NCBI GenBank assembly: GCA_020161855.1
Contig: JAIUNJ010000003.1
Location: forward strand, 372,001-436,000
Source of the DNA: Pseudomonadota bacterium
Lineage (GTDB): Bacteria > Pseudomonadota > Alphaproteobacteria > Rhizobiales > Aestuariivirgaceae
Direction of reading: 5' to 3'
DNA length: 64,000 bases
This document shows positions 44,350-52,775 of this stretch, in pieces; position 1 is the first letter of the stretch; each line of letters opens with the position of its first letter. The notes beneath the pieces are model-generated. The model saw nothing but the letters and a program-made list of their open reading frames with translations. It made no database searches and had not been told where the DNA came from. The position numbers were made by a program, and so were the translations under genes.

Positions 44350-45882
44350 TTAAGGCAACTCCGCCATGAGACCGGGCTCGAACAGCAGATTGTGCATGAC
44401 AACGCGTAGCGAGGGTGGACTCACCGGTTTGATGAGCAAGGGAAAGCCCTGCGCACGGATTGAAGCGATCACCTCCGGGGCCGTATCGGCTGTCATGACA
44501 ATCGCCGGGCATGGCTTGTCGAGAAGATCGTTGAGTGTGCCCACAAGATCTGTGCCTTGAATGCGGCCACGCAAGCGGTAATCGGTGAGGATGATGTCGG
44601 GCTGACCGTCCAGTGTGCTGACGGCTTCAGCAACATGGTCAAAATCATCGATGGTGACGACCGTCATTCCCCAGCGCTCGAGCAGAGAGATGATCGCCTC
44701 CCGCAGTATTCTGTCGTCCTCCAGCACAAGACAACACAGGCCTGCGAACTCGCCGCCAATTCTTTCGCTGATCTCCGGTTCATCGCCACCGCTATGCCAG
44801 ACATTGCCGATGGGGACATCGATGAAAAACAGAGATCCTCTGCCCAACTCGCTTGTAAGCCCCAGCGTATGGCCAAGAATAGCCGAGAGGCGCTGCGCAA
44901 TGTTGAGCCCCAGCCCGAGGCTGTGGCGGGCCTGAGCCTGCGTATCACTGACGCGATAGAACTCGGCAAAGATGGCGTCGTGATGCTCCGGTGCGACGCC
45001 AATTCCTGTGTCACCCACCATGATCCTCAGCAGGCGGCCATGCCGTCGGCAACCCACAAGCACGCGGCCAACCTCTGTGTAGTTGATGGCATTGCTGACA
45101 AGGTTGGAAAGAATCCGCTCGAGGAGCACCCGGTCACTGACAACAGCGAGCTTGGAGGGAATGATCCGCAGGTCCAGTCCCTTTTCACGCGCCTGGTGCG
45201 CAAACTGAACCTGCAGCCTGGTGAGAATGGCCGATATCTGGAATGTGGCCACCGAAGGCTCAATCTTTCCGGCATCGAGTTGGCCGATGTTGAGCAAGGC
45301 TCCAAGCAAATCCTCCATGATGGAAACGGAGACTTCCATTGCATGAAGCGCTTGTTTGCGATCAGCCTCTTTGTCTGCGACAAGGCAGGAATAGACAAGA
45401 ATTTTCAGCGATGCGAGCGGCTGCCGGAGATCATGATTGGCGGCTCTCAGAAAGCGCGACTTGCTTTGATCCGCTGCTGTCGCCTTGTCTCTCGCCTGGA
45501 CAAGCGCCATGGAATTGCGGCGGGCTTCGGTCACGTCAGTCAGCAGCGAGATGGCGCCACCAGAAGGCAGGGCTGAATCGATTGCAGAGAGAACACGCCC
45601 ATCGGCACAGATCAGAAGCATACCGTGAAGGCGCAGCACCGGGGCGCCGTTCGGAGACTCAAAACCGATCAAGGTGCCCTGCCGCTTCGTGAACTCAAGC
45701 AGTTCGGACACATTCAACCCAACGAGAGCTGACTGCGGAACGCCGAAGCTCGCAGCGAAGGCGGAGTTGCAATATTCTAACTGGCCGCTGACGGACCAGA
45801 TGCCGAGACCTTGCTGCAGGTGACGGAGCGCGGTGGCTTCATGGCTTGACTGATCTCCCTCCGGGCTCTCAGTGATTGCCAT
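44350..45882 (-). CDS. Soluble PAS hybrid histidine kinase
   Basis: Protein of 510 residues without membrane segments. A PAS-like domain (about 15-120) is followed by a HisKA domain with His150 in RAANHDLRQPL, then an ATPase domain with NLVSNAINY, GDTGIGV and SLGLGLNIA. It ends with a receiver (about 385-505) carrying LEDD, IILTDYRLRG and a Lys in LIKPVS. The lack of membrane parts fits a cytoplasmic input, and the binding-protein gene next to it is the obvious candidate. It overlaps the response regulator gene by 1 base of stop/start, making a regulator-kinase-sensor operon that faces the amidase operon. The family resembles kinases that partner NarL-type regulators. Confidence 0.87.
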   Translation of the reverse strand: MAITESPEGDQSSHEATALRHLQQGLGIWSVSGQLEYCNSAFAASFGVPQSALVGLNVSELLEFTKRQGTLIGFESPNGAPVLRLHGMLLICADGRVLSAIDSALPSGGAISLLTDVTEARRNSMALVQARDKATAADQSKSRFLRAANHDLRQPLASLKILVYSCLVADKEADRKQALHAMEVSVSIMEDLLGALLNIGQLDAGKIEPSVATFQISAILTRLQVQFAHQAREKGLDLRIIPSKLAVVSDRVLLERILSNLVSNAINYTEVGRVLVGCRRHGRLLRIMVGDTGIGVAPEHHDAIFAEFYRVSDTQAQARHSLGLGLNIAQRLSAILGHTLGLTSELGRGSLFFIDVPIGNVWHSGGDEPEISERIGGEFAGLCCLVLEDDRILREAIISLLERWGMTVVTIDDFDHVAEAVSTLDGQPDIILTDYRLRGRIQGTDLVGTLNDLLDKPCPAIVMTADTAPEVIASIRAQGFPLLIKPVSPPSLRVVMHNLLFEPGLMAELP

Positions 45883-46580
45883 CAGCGACCGTCGTTCTTG
45901 GCAGAGCGATTGACGGCAAAGAGAATGGCCGCCTCACGGCTCTTCAGGCCAAGTTTTCGCATGGCATTGCCGAGGTGAACGCGAACTGTTTGCGCTGTGA
46001 TGCCAAGCATTTCCGAGATATCGGGAATGGCGCGCCCCTTGCCCAACAATCCGATGATCTCGTCTTCTCGCCTGCTGAGGCGCGGGCCGTCTGTCCGGTC
46101 TGGCTGAGGTGCATGTTCAGTTGCCACGGGCCAGGAGCGTGTGAGCAGTTCACGCGGAAAATAAACCTCTCCGCCAAAGATCCGTGTGAGTGCGCGGCGT
46201 ATCTCCTCGGCATCGGCGGATTTCGGAATGTAGCCGATGACACCATTCTGGATAGCCTGGCGCACATAATCCGGATCCTCGTGGATCGAAACAACGGCCA
46301 CAGGAACACTGGGAAAACGCCGGCGCAACAACTCAAGCCCCTTGAAGTCCTTTACGCCCGGCATGACGAGATCAACGAGAATGAGGCTGATGTAGGGATC
46401 GTGATCAAGGATCGTCAGGGCTTCCTCGAATGTCGCAGCCTCCTTGATGTCGATGCTGGCATCAATACCACGCGCCACCTGCTTCAGCGATTCACGCACG
46501 ACCCAGTGGTCATCGGCAATGAGAATTGTGAAGGCTGGCAAAGGCTTGGGGAGAGGGGCGATCATCGGAGGCTCATCCAT
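45882..46580 (-). CDS. NarL/FixJ-type response regulator
   Basis: Regulator of 232 residues with a receiver (about 17-140; phospho-Asp70 in LILVDLVMPG) and a LuxR-type HTH (about 165-225: LSRREDEIIGLLGKGRAIPDISEMLGITAQTVRVHLGNAMRKLGL). It is the first gene of the minus-strand sensor operon and is divergent from the transporter and amidase genes, whose promoter region (46581-47020) it likely controls. Activation by phosphorylation from the neighbouring kinase is expected. Confidence 0.9.
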   Translation of the reverse strand: MDEPPMIAPLPKPLPAFTILIADDHWVVRESLKQVARGIDASIDIKEAATFEEALTILDHDPYISLILVDLVMPGVKDFKGLELLRRRFPSVPVAVVSIHEDPDYVRQAIQNGVIGYIPKSADAEEIRRALTRIFGGEVYFPRELLTRSWPVATEHAPQPDRTDGPRLSRREDEIIGLLGKGRAIPDISEMLGITAQTVRVHLGNAMRKLGLKSREAAILFAVNRSAKNDGR

Positions 46581-47020
46581 GACGGAGATTCGCGTGTTCG
46601 CTGTTCCTAGCCAAGCTTGTCTCTCATCGCCAGACCATCAGTCCACACCTTATTGAGGATGGGAAACGATCTCAGCGCTCAAAATCTGGCCTGACAGTAG
46701 CTTGATATTATCGTTATGTCTAGACTCGTCGGTAGATATGAGTTTTCTCTGTGTTCAATATTCTTTACCGACGTTCATGTCGTCTTTCCGCGATTAAACG
46801 TATGAAAAGTGCCCAAAAATCGCGCAAATACGGGCTATTTTTGATGCTTTGTGCATGGGCTGCATCAGCATTTTGCTAGGTCAGTCTGTCTGAGAGCCGC
46901 TTGACAGCCTCCTGTCGCCAGCACATACTTTCATAAAAACAAGAGAAGGCCAACACGGAACTATGCGTTTAATCTAGACGTTTTATCCGGATTCGGTTCA
47001 AACTGGAGGAAGAGAAGAAA
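46581..47020. promoter_or_regulatory. Divergent control region of sensor and amidase operons
   Basis: This 440-base gap lacks any supportable gene and is AT-richer than its flanks. On the plus strand a good sigma-70 promoter, TTGACA (46901-46906) and CATACT (46924-46929) with a 17-base spacer, would start the amidase operon about 85 bases before its ATG. Upstream of it lies an imperfect dyad TGATGC...GCATCA (46842-46847 and 46862-46867), a possible operator for the NarL-type regulator, at about -60 relative to the promoter. A strong GGAGGAAGAG ribosome-binding sequence precedes the binding-protein start. The leader toward the regulator gene shows no clear promoter. Confidence 0.5.
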
Positions 47021-48349
47021 ATGACGCTCAAGAGCATTAACAAGGGTGTGCACTCATTGGCGGGCGTGCCGCTCACGAGGCGTACCGCTTTGAAGGCCGC
47101 GCTCGGTGGCGCCGCCTCAACATTGGCTGCGCCCAAGGTCATTGCATCTGGCAACGACAAGCTCATCATCGGTGTTCCGTCGTCACTCTCCACGCCCTAC
47201 GGCGTCGCCGACGACACCGATCACCTGAACGGAACCAAGCTCGCTGTTGAGGAGATCAACGCTGCGGGTGGTGTTCTTGGCAGGGAGATCGAACTCTTCG
47301 TGCCCGACATCGACAAGCTGTCGCCGGAAAGCTGCCGGCAGGCCATTGCAGCATGCATTGACAAGAAGGTGCATGCCATTTCCAACGCCTTCGTTTTCGC
47401 ACCGGTCCCCGCAATGGATGAATCGGTGAAATACAAGTGCCCATACTTGCAGGGCAATACGCAGCGCGACGCGACGCTGGCCTTCAAGGCCGACCCGGTG
47501 AAGTACAGCCACGTCCTCCAGACCGATCCTTCTGAAGTGAACTATGGCTGGACCTATCCGCTCTGGCTGACAAAAATGGAAGAAACGGGCGTGTGGAAGC
47601 CCAAGAACCGGAAGATTCATATTGTTGCCGAACAGGTTGGCTACTGCCAGACCATTCTGAAAGCCGCGAAGGAGGCGATTCCGAAGTACAACTTCGAACT
47701 CGCCGCAGTCACCGACATCCAGTATCCCGTGAACGACTGGAGCCCGGTCATTCAGAAGCTCAAGGAAGTCGACGCAGCCGCGATCATGATCGATCACTGG
47801 GTGGCTGCCGAATATGCAGCCTTCTGCAAGCAATTCAGCGAAGACCCGGTGCCGGGCTCCATCGTGTATCTGCAATATGGTCCATCGCAACCCGAGTTCC
47901 TGCAGCTCGGCGGCGCGGCGACAGAAGGCTTCTGCTGGAGCACGGTTCTGGGCGTCTATGGCGATCAGACCGGCCAGGATTTCCGAAAGAAATATCTCGC
48001 CAAGTACCCCGAGTTCACTGGCAACATGGGCCTTGTTTACACTGGCAATGGCTACGACATCGTCCAGTACCTCAAGCGCGCCTGGGAGGCCACCGGCAAG
48101 CCGGAAGATTTTGCAGCAAACTGCAAGTGGATCCGCGAGAACCCCTATCGTGGCGTCTGCGGCATGATGGACATGAACAACGAATATCAGGAAGCCCTGC
48201 ACTACCCGGACAACGGGTTTGGCAACCAGGCTGCCGAGCTCGAGAAGGGCATGAGCCAGCTCTTCGTTCAGGTTCAGGACGGAGAACACAAGATTATCTG
48301 GCCTGGCGAGATTGCTGAATCCAAGCTTCGTCCTTCACCTTGGTGGTGA
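47021..48349 (+). CDS. Exported amide/urea-type binding protein of ABC importer
   Basis: Protein of 442 residues, similar in fold to AmiC/FmdD/UrtA. A twin-arginine signal is visible (LTRRTALKAALGGAAST, cleavage near IASG), so it is probably exported folded. The mature part shows NGTKLAVEEINAAGGVLGREIELFVPD, a typical first lobe, and YLQYGPSQPEFLQLGG in the second lobe, which resembles the cytoplasmic paralogue (LYLQYGALHSAFSEITG). It would capture a short amide and deliver it to the LivH/LivM-type permeases encoded downstream. It is the first gene of the operon, with a very strong ribosome-binding sequence. Confidence 0.9.
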   Translation: MTLKSINKGVHSLAGVPLTRRTALKAALGGAASTLAAPKVIASGNDKLIIGVPSSLSTPYGVADDTDHLNGTKLAVEEINAAGGVLGREIELFVPDIDKLSPESCRQAIAACIDKKVHAISNAFVFAPVPAMDESVKYKCPYLQGNTQRDATLAFKADPVKYSHVLQTDPSEVNYGWTYPLWLTKMEETGVWKPKNRKIHIVAEQVGYCQTILKAAKEAIPKYNFELAAVTDIQYPVNDWSPVIQKLKEVDAAAIMIDHWVAAEYAAFCKQFSEDPVPGSIVYLQYGPSQPEFLQLGGAATEGFCWSTVLGVYGDQTGQDFRKKYLAKYPEFTGNMGLVYTGNGYDIVQYLKRAWEATGKPEDFAANCKWIRENPYRGVCGMMDMNNEYQEALHYPDNGFGNQAAELEKGMSQLFVQVQDGEHKIIWPGEIAESKLRPSPWW

Positions 48350-48365
48350 TTGGACGGTGCGGGCA

Positions 48366-49091
48366 ATGAAGTTCAAGTCCACGCCTATCTTCACGTGTGA
48401 GGGCCTGTCGCTCGACTTGGGCGGGCGGGAGGTCCTGCGCGACATTGGCCTTGAACTTCACCCAGGCGAAGTGCTCGGAATCATTGGCCCGAACGGCGCC
48501 GGCAAGACAAGCTTGCTGGAGATCCTTTCGGGCCGTTATCGTCCCAAGACGGGCAAAGTCACCTTTGAGGGACAGGACATTACCAGCCTGCCCCTGTTTG
48601 AGCGCGCCAGGCGCGGCATTGGCCGCACTTACCAGACCCCGCTGGTGCCGGAAGACCTGACGGTCGGTGAAACATTCAAGGCGGTGCGGCAGGCCTTCCG
48701 CCCTTGGCTTACCCGCTTTGATGCCGAGTACGGCGCAAATCTCGTGCACTTTCGCACCCCTCACGACAAACCAAACTCTGGTCTCAAGACATTCGAGCGG
48801 CGCAAGCTGCTCTTGTCCTGCCTGCTGATGCGGCAGCCGAAGGTGTTGCTGATGGATGAACCGGCGGCGGGACTGATCAACGCGGAGATAGACGAGATTG
48901 ATCAGATCCTTCGCATGCTCTCCAAGGAAATGAACATGGCTGTTCTTATAGTCGAGCATCGCATCGAGCTTCTCGAGTCGATCGCCGACCGTGTCATCGT
49001 CATGGACGCTGGCGAAATCATCGCACGCGGTGAACTGGAAGAGATCATCGATAGCCCCGCAGTCCGTGCTGCATATTTTGAAGCGCATTGA
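48366..49091 (+). CDS. LivG/UrtD-type ABC ATPase with missing signature motif
   Basis: ATPase of 241 residues. Walker A is GPNGAGKTS and Walker B is VLLMDEP with the following AAGL, and VEHRIELL supplies the H-loop. Where the ABC signature LSxGQ should be, the sequence reads LKTFERRKLLLSCLLM, so the nucleotide-contacting Ser-Gly-Gly is absent. The partner LivF-like ATPase has an intact signature. The dimer should therefore have one normal and one weak site. ATG at 48366 is the chosen start, 16 bases after the binding-protein stop. In-frame upstream starts would overlap that gene. Confidence 0.87.
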   Translation: MKFKSTPIFTCEGLSLDLGGREVLRDIGLELHPGEVLGIIGPNGAGKTSLLEILSGRYRPKTGKVTFEGQDITSLPLFERARRGIGRTYQTPLVPEDLTVGETFKAVRQAFRPWLTRFDAEYGANLVHFRTPHDKPNSGLKTFERRKLLLSCLLMRQPKVLLMDEPAAGLINAEIDEIDQILRMLSKEMNMAVLIVEHRIELLESIADRVIVMDAGEIIARGELEEIIDSPAVRAAYFEAH

Positions 49092-49099
49092 GGACAGCA

Positions 49100-49810
49100 A
49101 TGAACGAGGTTCTCAAGGTTGAAGGTTTGTCCGCAGGCTACGGTCCTCTGCGGGTCATCCACGATCTCGACCTTGTTGTGAATCCAGGCGAACGCGTCGG
49201 CATCGTAGGCCTCAACGGCCACGGCAAGACCACGCTTTTCTATGCCATCGCAGGCCTCACCGGCTGGCAGCGCGGTTCGATTCTGCTGACCGGCAAGCAG
49301 ATTGGCCGCACGCGCAGCCAGGGCCCGGGCCGCTATACCCACCAGATTGTGCGGCAGGGTCTCGCGATCATGCCGCAAGGCGATGAGATCTTTCAGGGCC
49401 TCACCGTCGAAGAGCACCTCGATTCAGGGGCTTTCACACCCGATGCCTGGCGAACCCGCAAAGAGCGGAAAGAGCGCGTACTCGATATCTTTGAACCTCT
49501 CCGCAAGCTGATGCGGATGCCGGTAGGCAGATTGTCGGGAGGCGAGCGGCGCATGGTGTCCATCGGCCGCGGCTTGATGACCGATGCCAAACTCTACCTT
49601 GCCGATGAACCTTCACTGGGGCTCGCACCAAAGATCGGCATGGCTGTGATGGAGGCACTGCTCGCCATAAATCTCAAGGACAGCGCCATGTTGATCGCCG
49701 AGCAGAATGTCGCCCTGCTTGAAGGCAAGGTCGACCGCGTCATCGGCATGCATGCAGGAAAGCTGAAAGGCGAAGCCTCATCTTCATTCCGCTTGTCGGG
49801 AAATCGCTGA
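49100..49810 (+). CDS. LivF/UrtE-type ABC ATPase
   Basis: ATPase of 236 residues with Walker A GLNGHGKTT, signature LSGGERRMVSIGRGL, Walker B YLADEPSLGLAP and a C-terminal segment (AEQNVALLEGKVDRVIGMHAGK) typical of LivF/UrtE. GAGGA precedes the ATG, 8 bases after the LivG-like stop. It would form a heterodimer with the signature-less partner to power amide uptake. Confidence 0.9.
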   Translation: MNEVLKVEGLSAGYGPLRVIHDLDLVVNPGERVGIVGLNGHGKTTLFYAIAGLTGWQRGSILLTGKQIGRTRSQGPGRYTHQIVRQGLAIMPQGDEIFQGLTVEEHLDSGAFTPDAWRTRKERKERVLDIFEPLRKLMRMPVGRLSGGERRMVSIGRGLMTDAKLYLADEPSLGLAPKIGMAVMEALLAINLKDSAMLIAEQNVALLEGKVDRVIGMHAGKLKGEASSSFRLSGNR

Positions 49811-49820
49811 GGACCAGTTC

Positions 49821-50723
49821 ATGGATATAGCCTTCATCTTCGTCAACGCCATCACAGTCGCCGCGATCTACGGGCTCATCGCTGTCGCCGTATCGATCAC
49901 GTGGTCCAGCCTTGGCCTCATCAACCTGGCCTATGGTTTTATCTATTCATTTGCTGGCTATTCAGCCTGGCTGGTGGCGACCTATGTCGCCCGCCAATAC
50001 CTGGATCCAGCGCTGCATCCATTCGTGATCGCCGCCACCGGCATCCTCGCGGGCGCGCTCGGAGGCATCCTCGTCTGCCTCGTGGTGTTTATCCCGCTGC
50101 ACGACAAGCCTGCTTTCACCTCGCGCGGCATGATCGCCACCTTGGCGATCAGCCTTATCGGCAGCCAATTGCTCCTGATGGCGTTCGGCCCCACGGCAAA
50201 GTCCCTGCCTGAACTCTTCGGCCGCTGGCGCGTCAAGTTCATGGATATCACGCTGACCGCCGACAAGATCGGCATCGTCGTGTGCTCGGCGCTCATGCTC
50301 GCCGTCGTTGTCATGTGGATGCGCTCAAGCCGTCGCGGACTTGAGATCAGGGCGATGATGATGAACCCGCATGCTGCCTCGATTGTCGGCATCGGCATCC
50401 GCCGCACCGGAATCTACGTGATGGCGCTGACGGGTGCCATGGCGGGGTTGGCAGCAGTCTTGCTTTCACAGACTTACTTCATCTCACCATTCTCCGGCCT
50501 TACCCCTCTCATCAAAGGCGTGTCCATCGCCTTGTGCGGCGGCCTTGGCTCAATTCAGGGCGCGGTCATCGCCGCCATACTTCTTGGCCTTGTAGAGGCG
50601 CTGACCAACAAGTTCATGGGCGGTCAGTATGTTCTGATGACCCAGTTCCTCTTCATCATCCTCGTACTTATCGTCAGGCCGCGCGGCATCTCGGGCCTGC
50701 TGGACAAAGCCCGGGAGCAATAA
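49821..50723 (+). CDS. LivH/UrtB-type ABC permease
   Basis: Membrane protein of 300 residues with about eight helices and the family motifs YGLIAVAVSITWSSLGLINLAYG near the N-terminus and GVSIALCGGLGSIQGAVIAAILLGLVEAL near the C-terminus. GAGGA lies upstream. It pairs with the fusion permease encoded 3 bases downstream to form the channel. Confidence 0.9.
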   Translation: MDIAFIFVNAITVAAIYGLIAVAVSITWSSLGLINLAYGFIYSFAGYSAWLVATYVARQYLDPALHPFVIAATGILAGALGGILVCLVVFIPLHDKPAFTSRGMIATLAISLIGSQLLLMAFGPTAKSLPELFGRWRVKFMDITLTADKIGIVVCSALMLAVVVMWMRSSRRGLEIRAMMMNPHAASIVGIGIRRTGIYVMALTGAMAGLAAVLLSQTYFISPFSGLTPLIKGVSIALCGGLGSIQGAVIAAILLGLVEALTNKFMGGQYVLMTQFLFIILVLIVRPRGISGLLDKAREQ

Positions 50724-50726
50724 GTC

Positions 50727-52385
50727 ATGAGTGACGCCACAACCCCAAAGACTTATCGCTGGAAAAATCCATTGTCGGCGTGGGAAACAACGACCGGCAA
50801 TGATGAAGCAGATTCAATCACCGTTGCCGATCCCGCCATGCCGTGGCAGGCGAGCAAAGGTTTCAAAGTCGAAACCCATCCCGTCGGCCGGTTGAAGTAT
50901 TTCGTTGTCTGGCCAGCACATGGTGCACGTACATGGGACCGGGCACGCTGGTGGCCGACGCGGCGCAACTTTCTGAACATCAAGGGCCTCTATAATCGCA
51001 AGACAGCTGTGGCCGAGAAGAAGATTCTCGACCGGAAGCCGATCTATTGGTTGCTCTGCCTCATTGCGCTGGCTCTCGGCCCCATCCTCTTCCCCGAGAA
51101 CCAGACGAACGCATTGCTGACGGCAGGTGCAACATTCGGAATCTTCGCCGCCATCAACGTCTGCTGGACCCTGATCATCGGGACCGCGTCGATCTTCTCG
51201 CTCGCAACCTATGCCGTCGTCGGCACAGCAGCTTTCGTCACCTCGTTCCTGTCAATCCAGTATGGCGTGCCGTGGTACTTTCTGATGCCTGCCGGGGCCC
51301 TCATCGGCCTTGCCTTTGGTGTGCTCATTGCCATCCCGGCCCTGCGGCTTGACGGCTTCTACTACGCCCTCCTCACCCTTGGGCTGAACGAATTGTTCCG
51401 AGTGTTTTTCACCACATCAAAGCAGTTTGGCTCCGCTTCCGGAGGCCTCTATGGCGCCGATTCCTTCATCAATCCGGACTGGGAGCCGTTGACGCAATCC
51501 TATGTCGCTTACTACGCGGCATTCGGGCTTCTCGTCGCCAGCCTGTTTCTGTTTCGCTTCATCAATGGCAAGCGTCTCGGCCGCGTGCTGCGCATGGCGC
51601 CGGAGAAGCGAGAGGCCTTCGCCGCTGCCTGCGGCGTCGACTACAAGCGTGCTCGCATCACGATCTTCCTTGCAACGTCGACGGCCCTGGGCTTCATCGG
51701 CGGCTTCTACGCGGCACAGTACCGTGGCGTGGCCTATTCGATCTTCGACTTCCAGACGGTGTTGCTCGGCCTCGCCATGGTGACCATCGGCGGCATCGGA
51801 CGGGCGGAAGGGGCAGTTCTTGGCACACTGGTCGTGATCTTCCTGAGAGATGTGCTGATCGAGTTCGGTCCCATCCGCTATTTGATCATTGGTGCCGCCA
51901 TGCTCGCCGTCGTCCTGTTCCTCAACAACGGCTATTTCGGCATTCGCAAGCAGTTCAACGCGTGGCGCGCCAAGAAGCGCGGAGAATGGCGTTCAACACG
52001 CGCCGAGAAGGGCGGCGAACTGCTTCCGGAAGAGGCAACAGAGATCGATGACAAGGATCACCTCTACTTCCGCCGCTACGACAAGATGCAACGCGACTAT
52101 CTGAAGACACTGATCAAGCCGGAGATCATCGAAGAACATCGCCGCCAACCCCTTGGACAGCACTCGGAGGCCCTGGAACGCGTCCTGCTCTATTTCCGCC
52201 GCGCAAAAATGGAGGACAAATACGCCTTGCGCAGCGCAGGCCCTCACGGTCCCTACAAGATCATCGCCTTCTCCGGCACACGGGGCGTATCGCCGCGTCT
52301 GGTCGATGACCGTGAATTCGTGACGCTCGATGAAGCATACCACGGCGTATTCATGCGCCGCGTGCACGATCTTCTGGAAAGCTGA
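50727..52385 (+). CDS. LivM-type permease fused to a dimethylformamidase small-subunit-like domain
   Basis: Protein of 552 residues in three parts. Residues 1-105 are a soluble cytoplasmic lead (WKNPLSAWETTTG, WPAHGARTWDRARWW) not typical of permeases. About 106-405 is a LivM/UrtC permease with helices and GFYYALLTLGLNELFRV, GFIGGFYAAQYRGVAY and VTIGGIGRAEGAVLGTL. About 441-552 is a domain matching the DmfA1-like protein encoded next: shared IEEHRR, YAL/YAV, FSG, TLxEAxHGVF and a final DL. I estimate about 40 percent identity by eye. Only 10 bases separate the genes, so a frameshift artefact is unlikely: the copies are separate and both complete. The fusion suggests that the hydrolase attaches to the importer on the inner face (inference). 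Confidence 0.88.
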   Translation: MSDATTPKTYRWKNPLSAWETTTGNDEADSITVADPAMPWQASKGFKVETHPVGRLKYFVVWPAHGARTWDRARWWPTRRNFLNIKGLYNRKTAVAEKKILDRKPIYWLLCLIALALGPILFPENQTNALLTAGATFGIFAAINVCWTLIIGTASIFSLATYAVVGTAAFVTSFLSIQYGVPWYFLMPAGALIGLAFGVLIAIPALRLDGFYYALLTLGLNELFRVFFTTSKQFGSASGGLYGADSFINPDWEPLTQSYVAYYAAFGLLVASLFLFRFINGKRLGRVLRMAPEKREAFAAACGVDYKRARITIFLATSTALGFIGGFYAAQYRGVAYSIFDFQTVLLGLAMVTIGGIGRAEGAVLGTLVVIFLRDVLIEFGPIRYLIIGAAMLAVVLFLNNGYFGIRKQFNAWRAKKRGEWRSTRAEKGGELLPEEATEIDDKDHLYFRRYDKMQRDYLKTLIKPEIIEEHRRQPLGQHSEALERVLLYFRRAKMEDKYALRSAGPHGPYKIIAFSGTRGVSPRLVDDREFVTLDEAYHGVFMRRVHDLLES

Positions 52386-52395
52386 GGCTGGCGCC

Positions 52396-52773
52396 ATGGT
52401 GAAGGCAAAGGCAAACAAGAGCGACGCCTCCGTTCCTCCGGCCGACAAGGACATCCATGTCCGCGATCACTTCGACCAGATGACCCGGAAGTACCTGTTG
52501 AGCGTGCTTTCCGACGAGTTGATTGAGGAGCATCGCCGCGGACCTTCGCATATGAGCGAGCCGCTTGCCCGGCTTCTCGCCTGGAGCCAGAGGCGGCCGC
52601 TTGCCGAACAATATGCCGTGAAGGCCGAGGGCGATGGCAGTTTCCGCCTGATTTCCTTCAGCGGCCTGCGCCACCGTAAACCGGACTACGTCGGCGATGA
52701 AAGCTTCGCCACACTCGCGGAGGCTCGCCATGGCGTCTTCCTCCGCCACATCAAGGATCTCACAGGGAAGTAA
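52396..52773 (+). CDS. N,N-dimethylformamidase small (alpha) subunit-like protein
   Basis: Protein of 125 residues, close to the size of DMFase alpha subunits (about 130). A charged, Lys/Ala-rich lead of about 20 residues precedes a conserved part with HFDQMTRKYLL, IEEHRRGPSHMSEPL, AEQYAVKAEG, FRLISFSG and HGVFLRHIKDL. In known enzymes this subunit packs on the catalytic large subunit, which is encoded 2 bases downstream here. It has a clear paralogue as the C-terminal domain of the permease just upstream, so two small-subunit-like domains are available for one large subunit. Acting on DMF itself is not proven. The ATG follows the permease stop by 10 bases. Confidence 0.85.
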   Translation: MVKAKANKSDASVPPADKDIHVRDHFDQMTRKYLLSVLSDELIEEHRRGPSHMSEPLARLLAWSQRRPLAEQYAVKAEGDGSFRLISFSGLRHRKPDYVGDESFATLAEARHGVFLRHIKDLTGK

Positions 52774-52775
52774 AG

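Noticed and set aside
51950-52400. Frameshift or assembly error joining permease and DMFase small subunit
   Set aside because: The fused domain and the downstream protein are different in sequence and both complete, so the fusion is not one gene broken in two.
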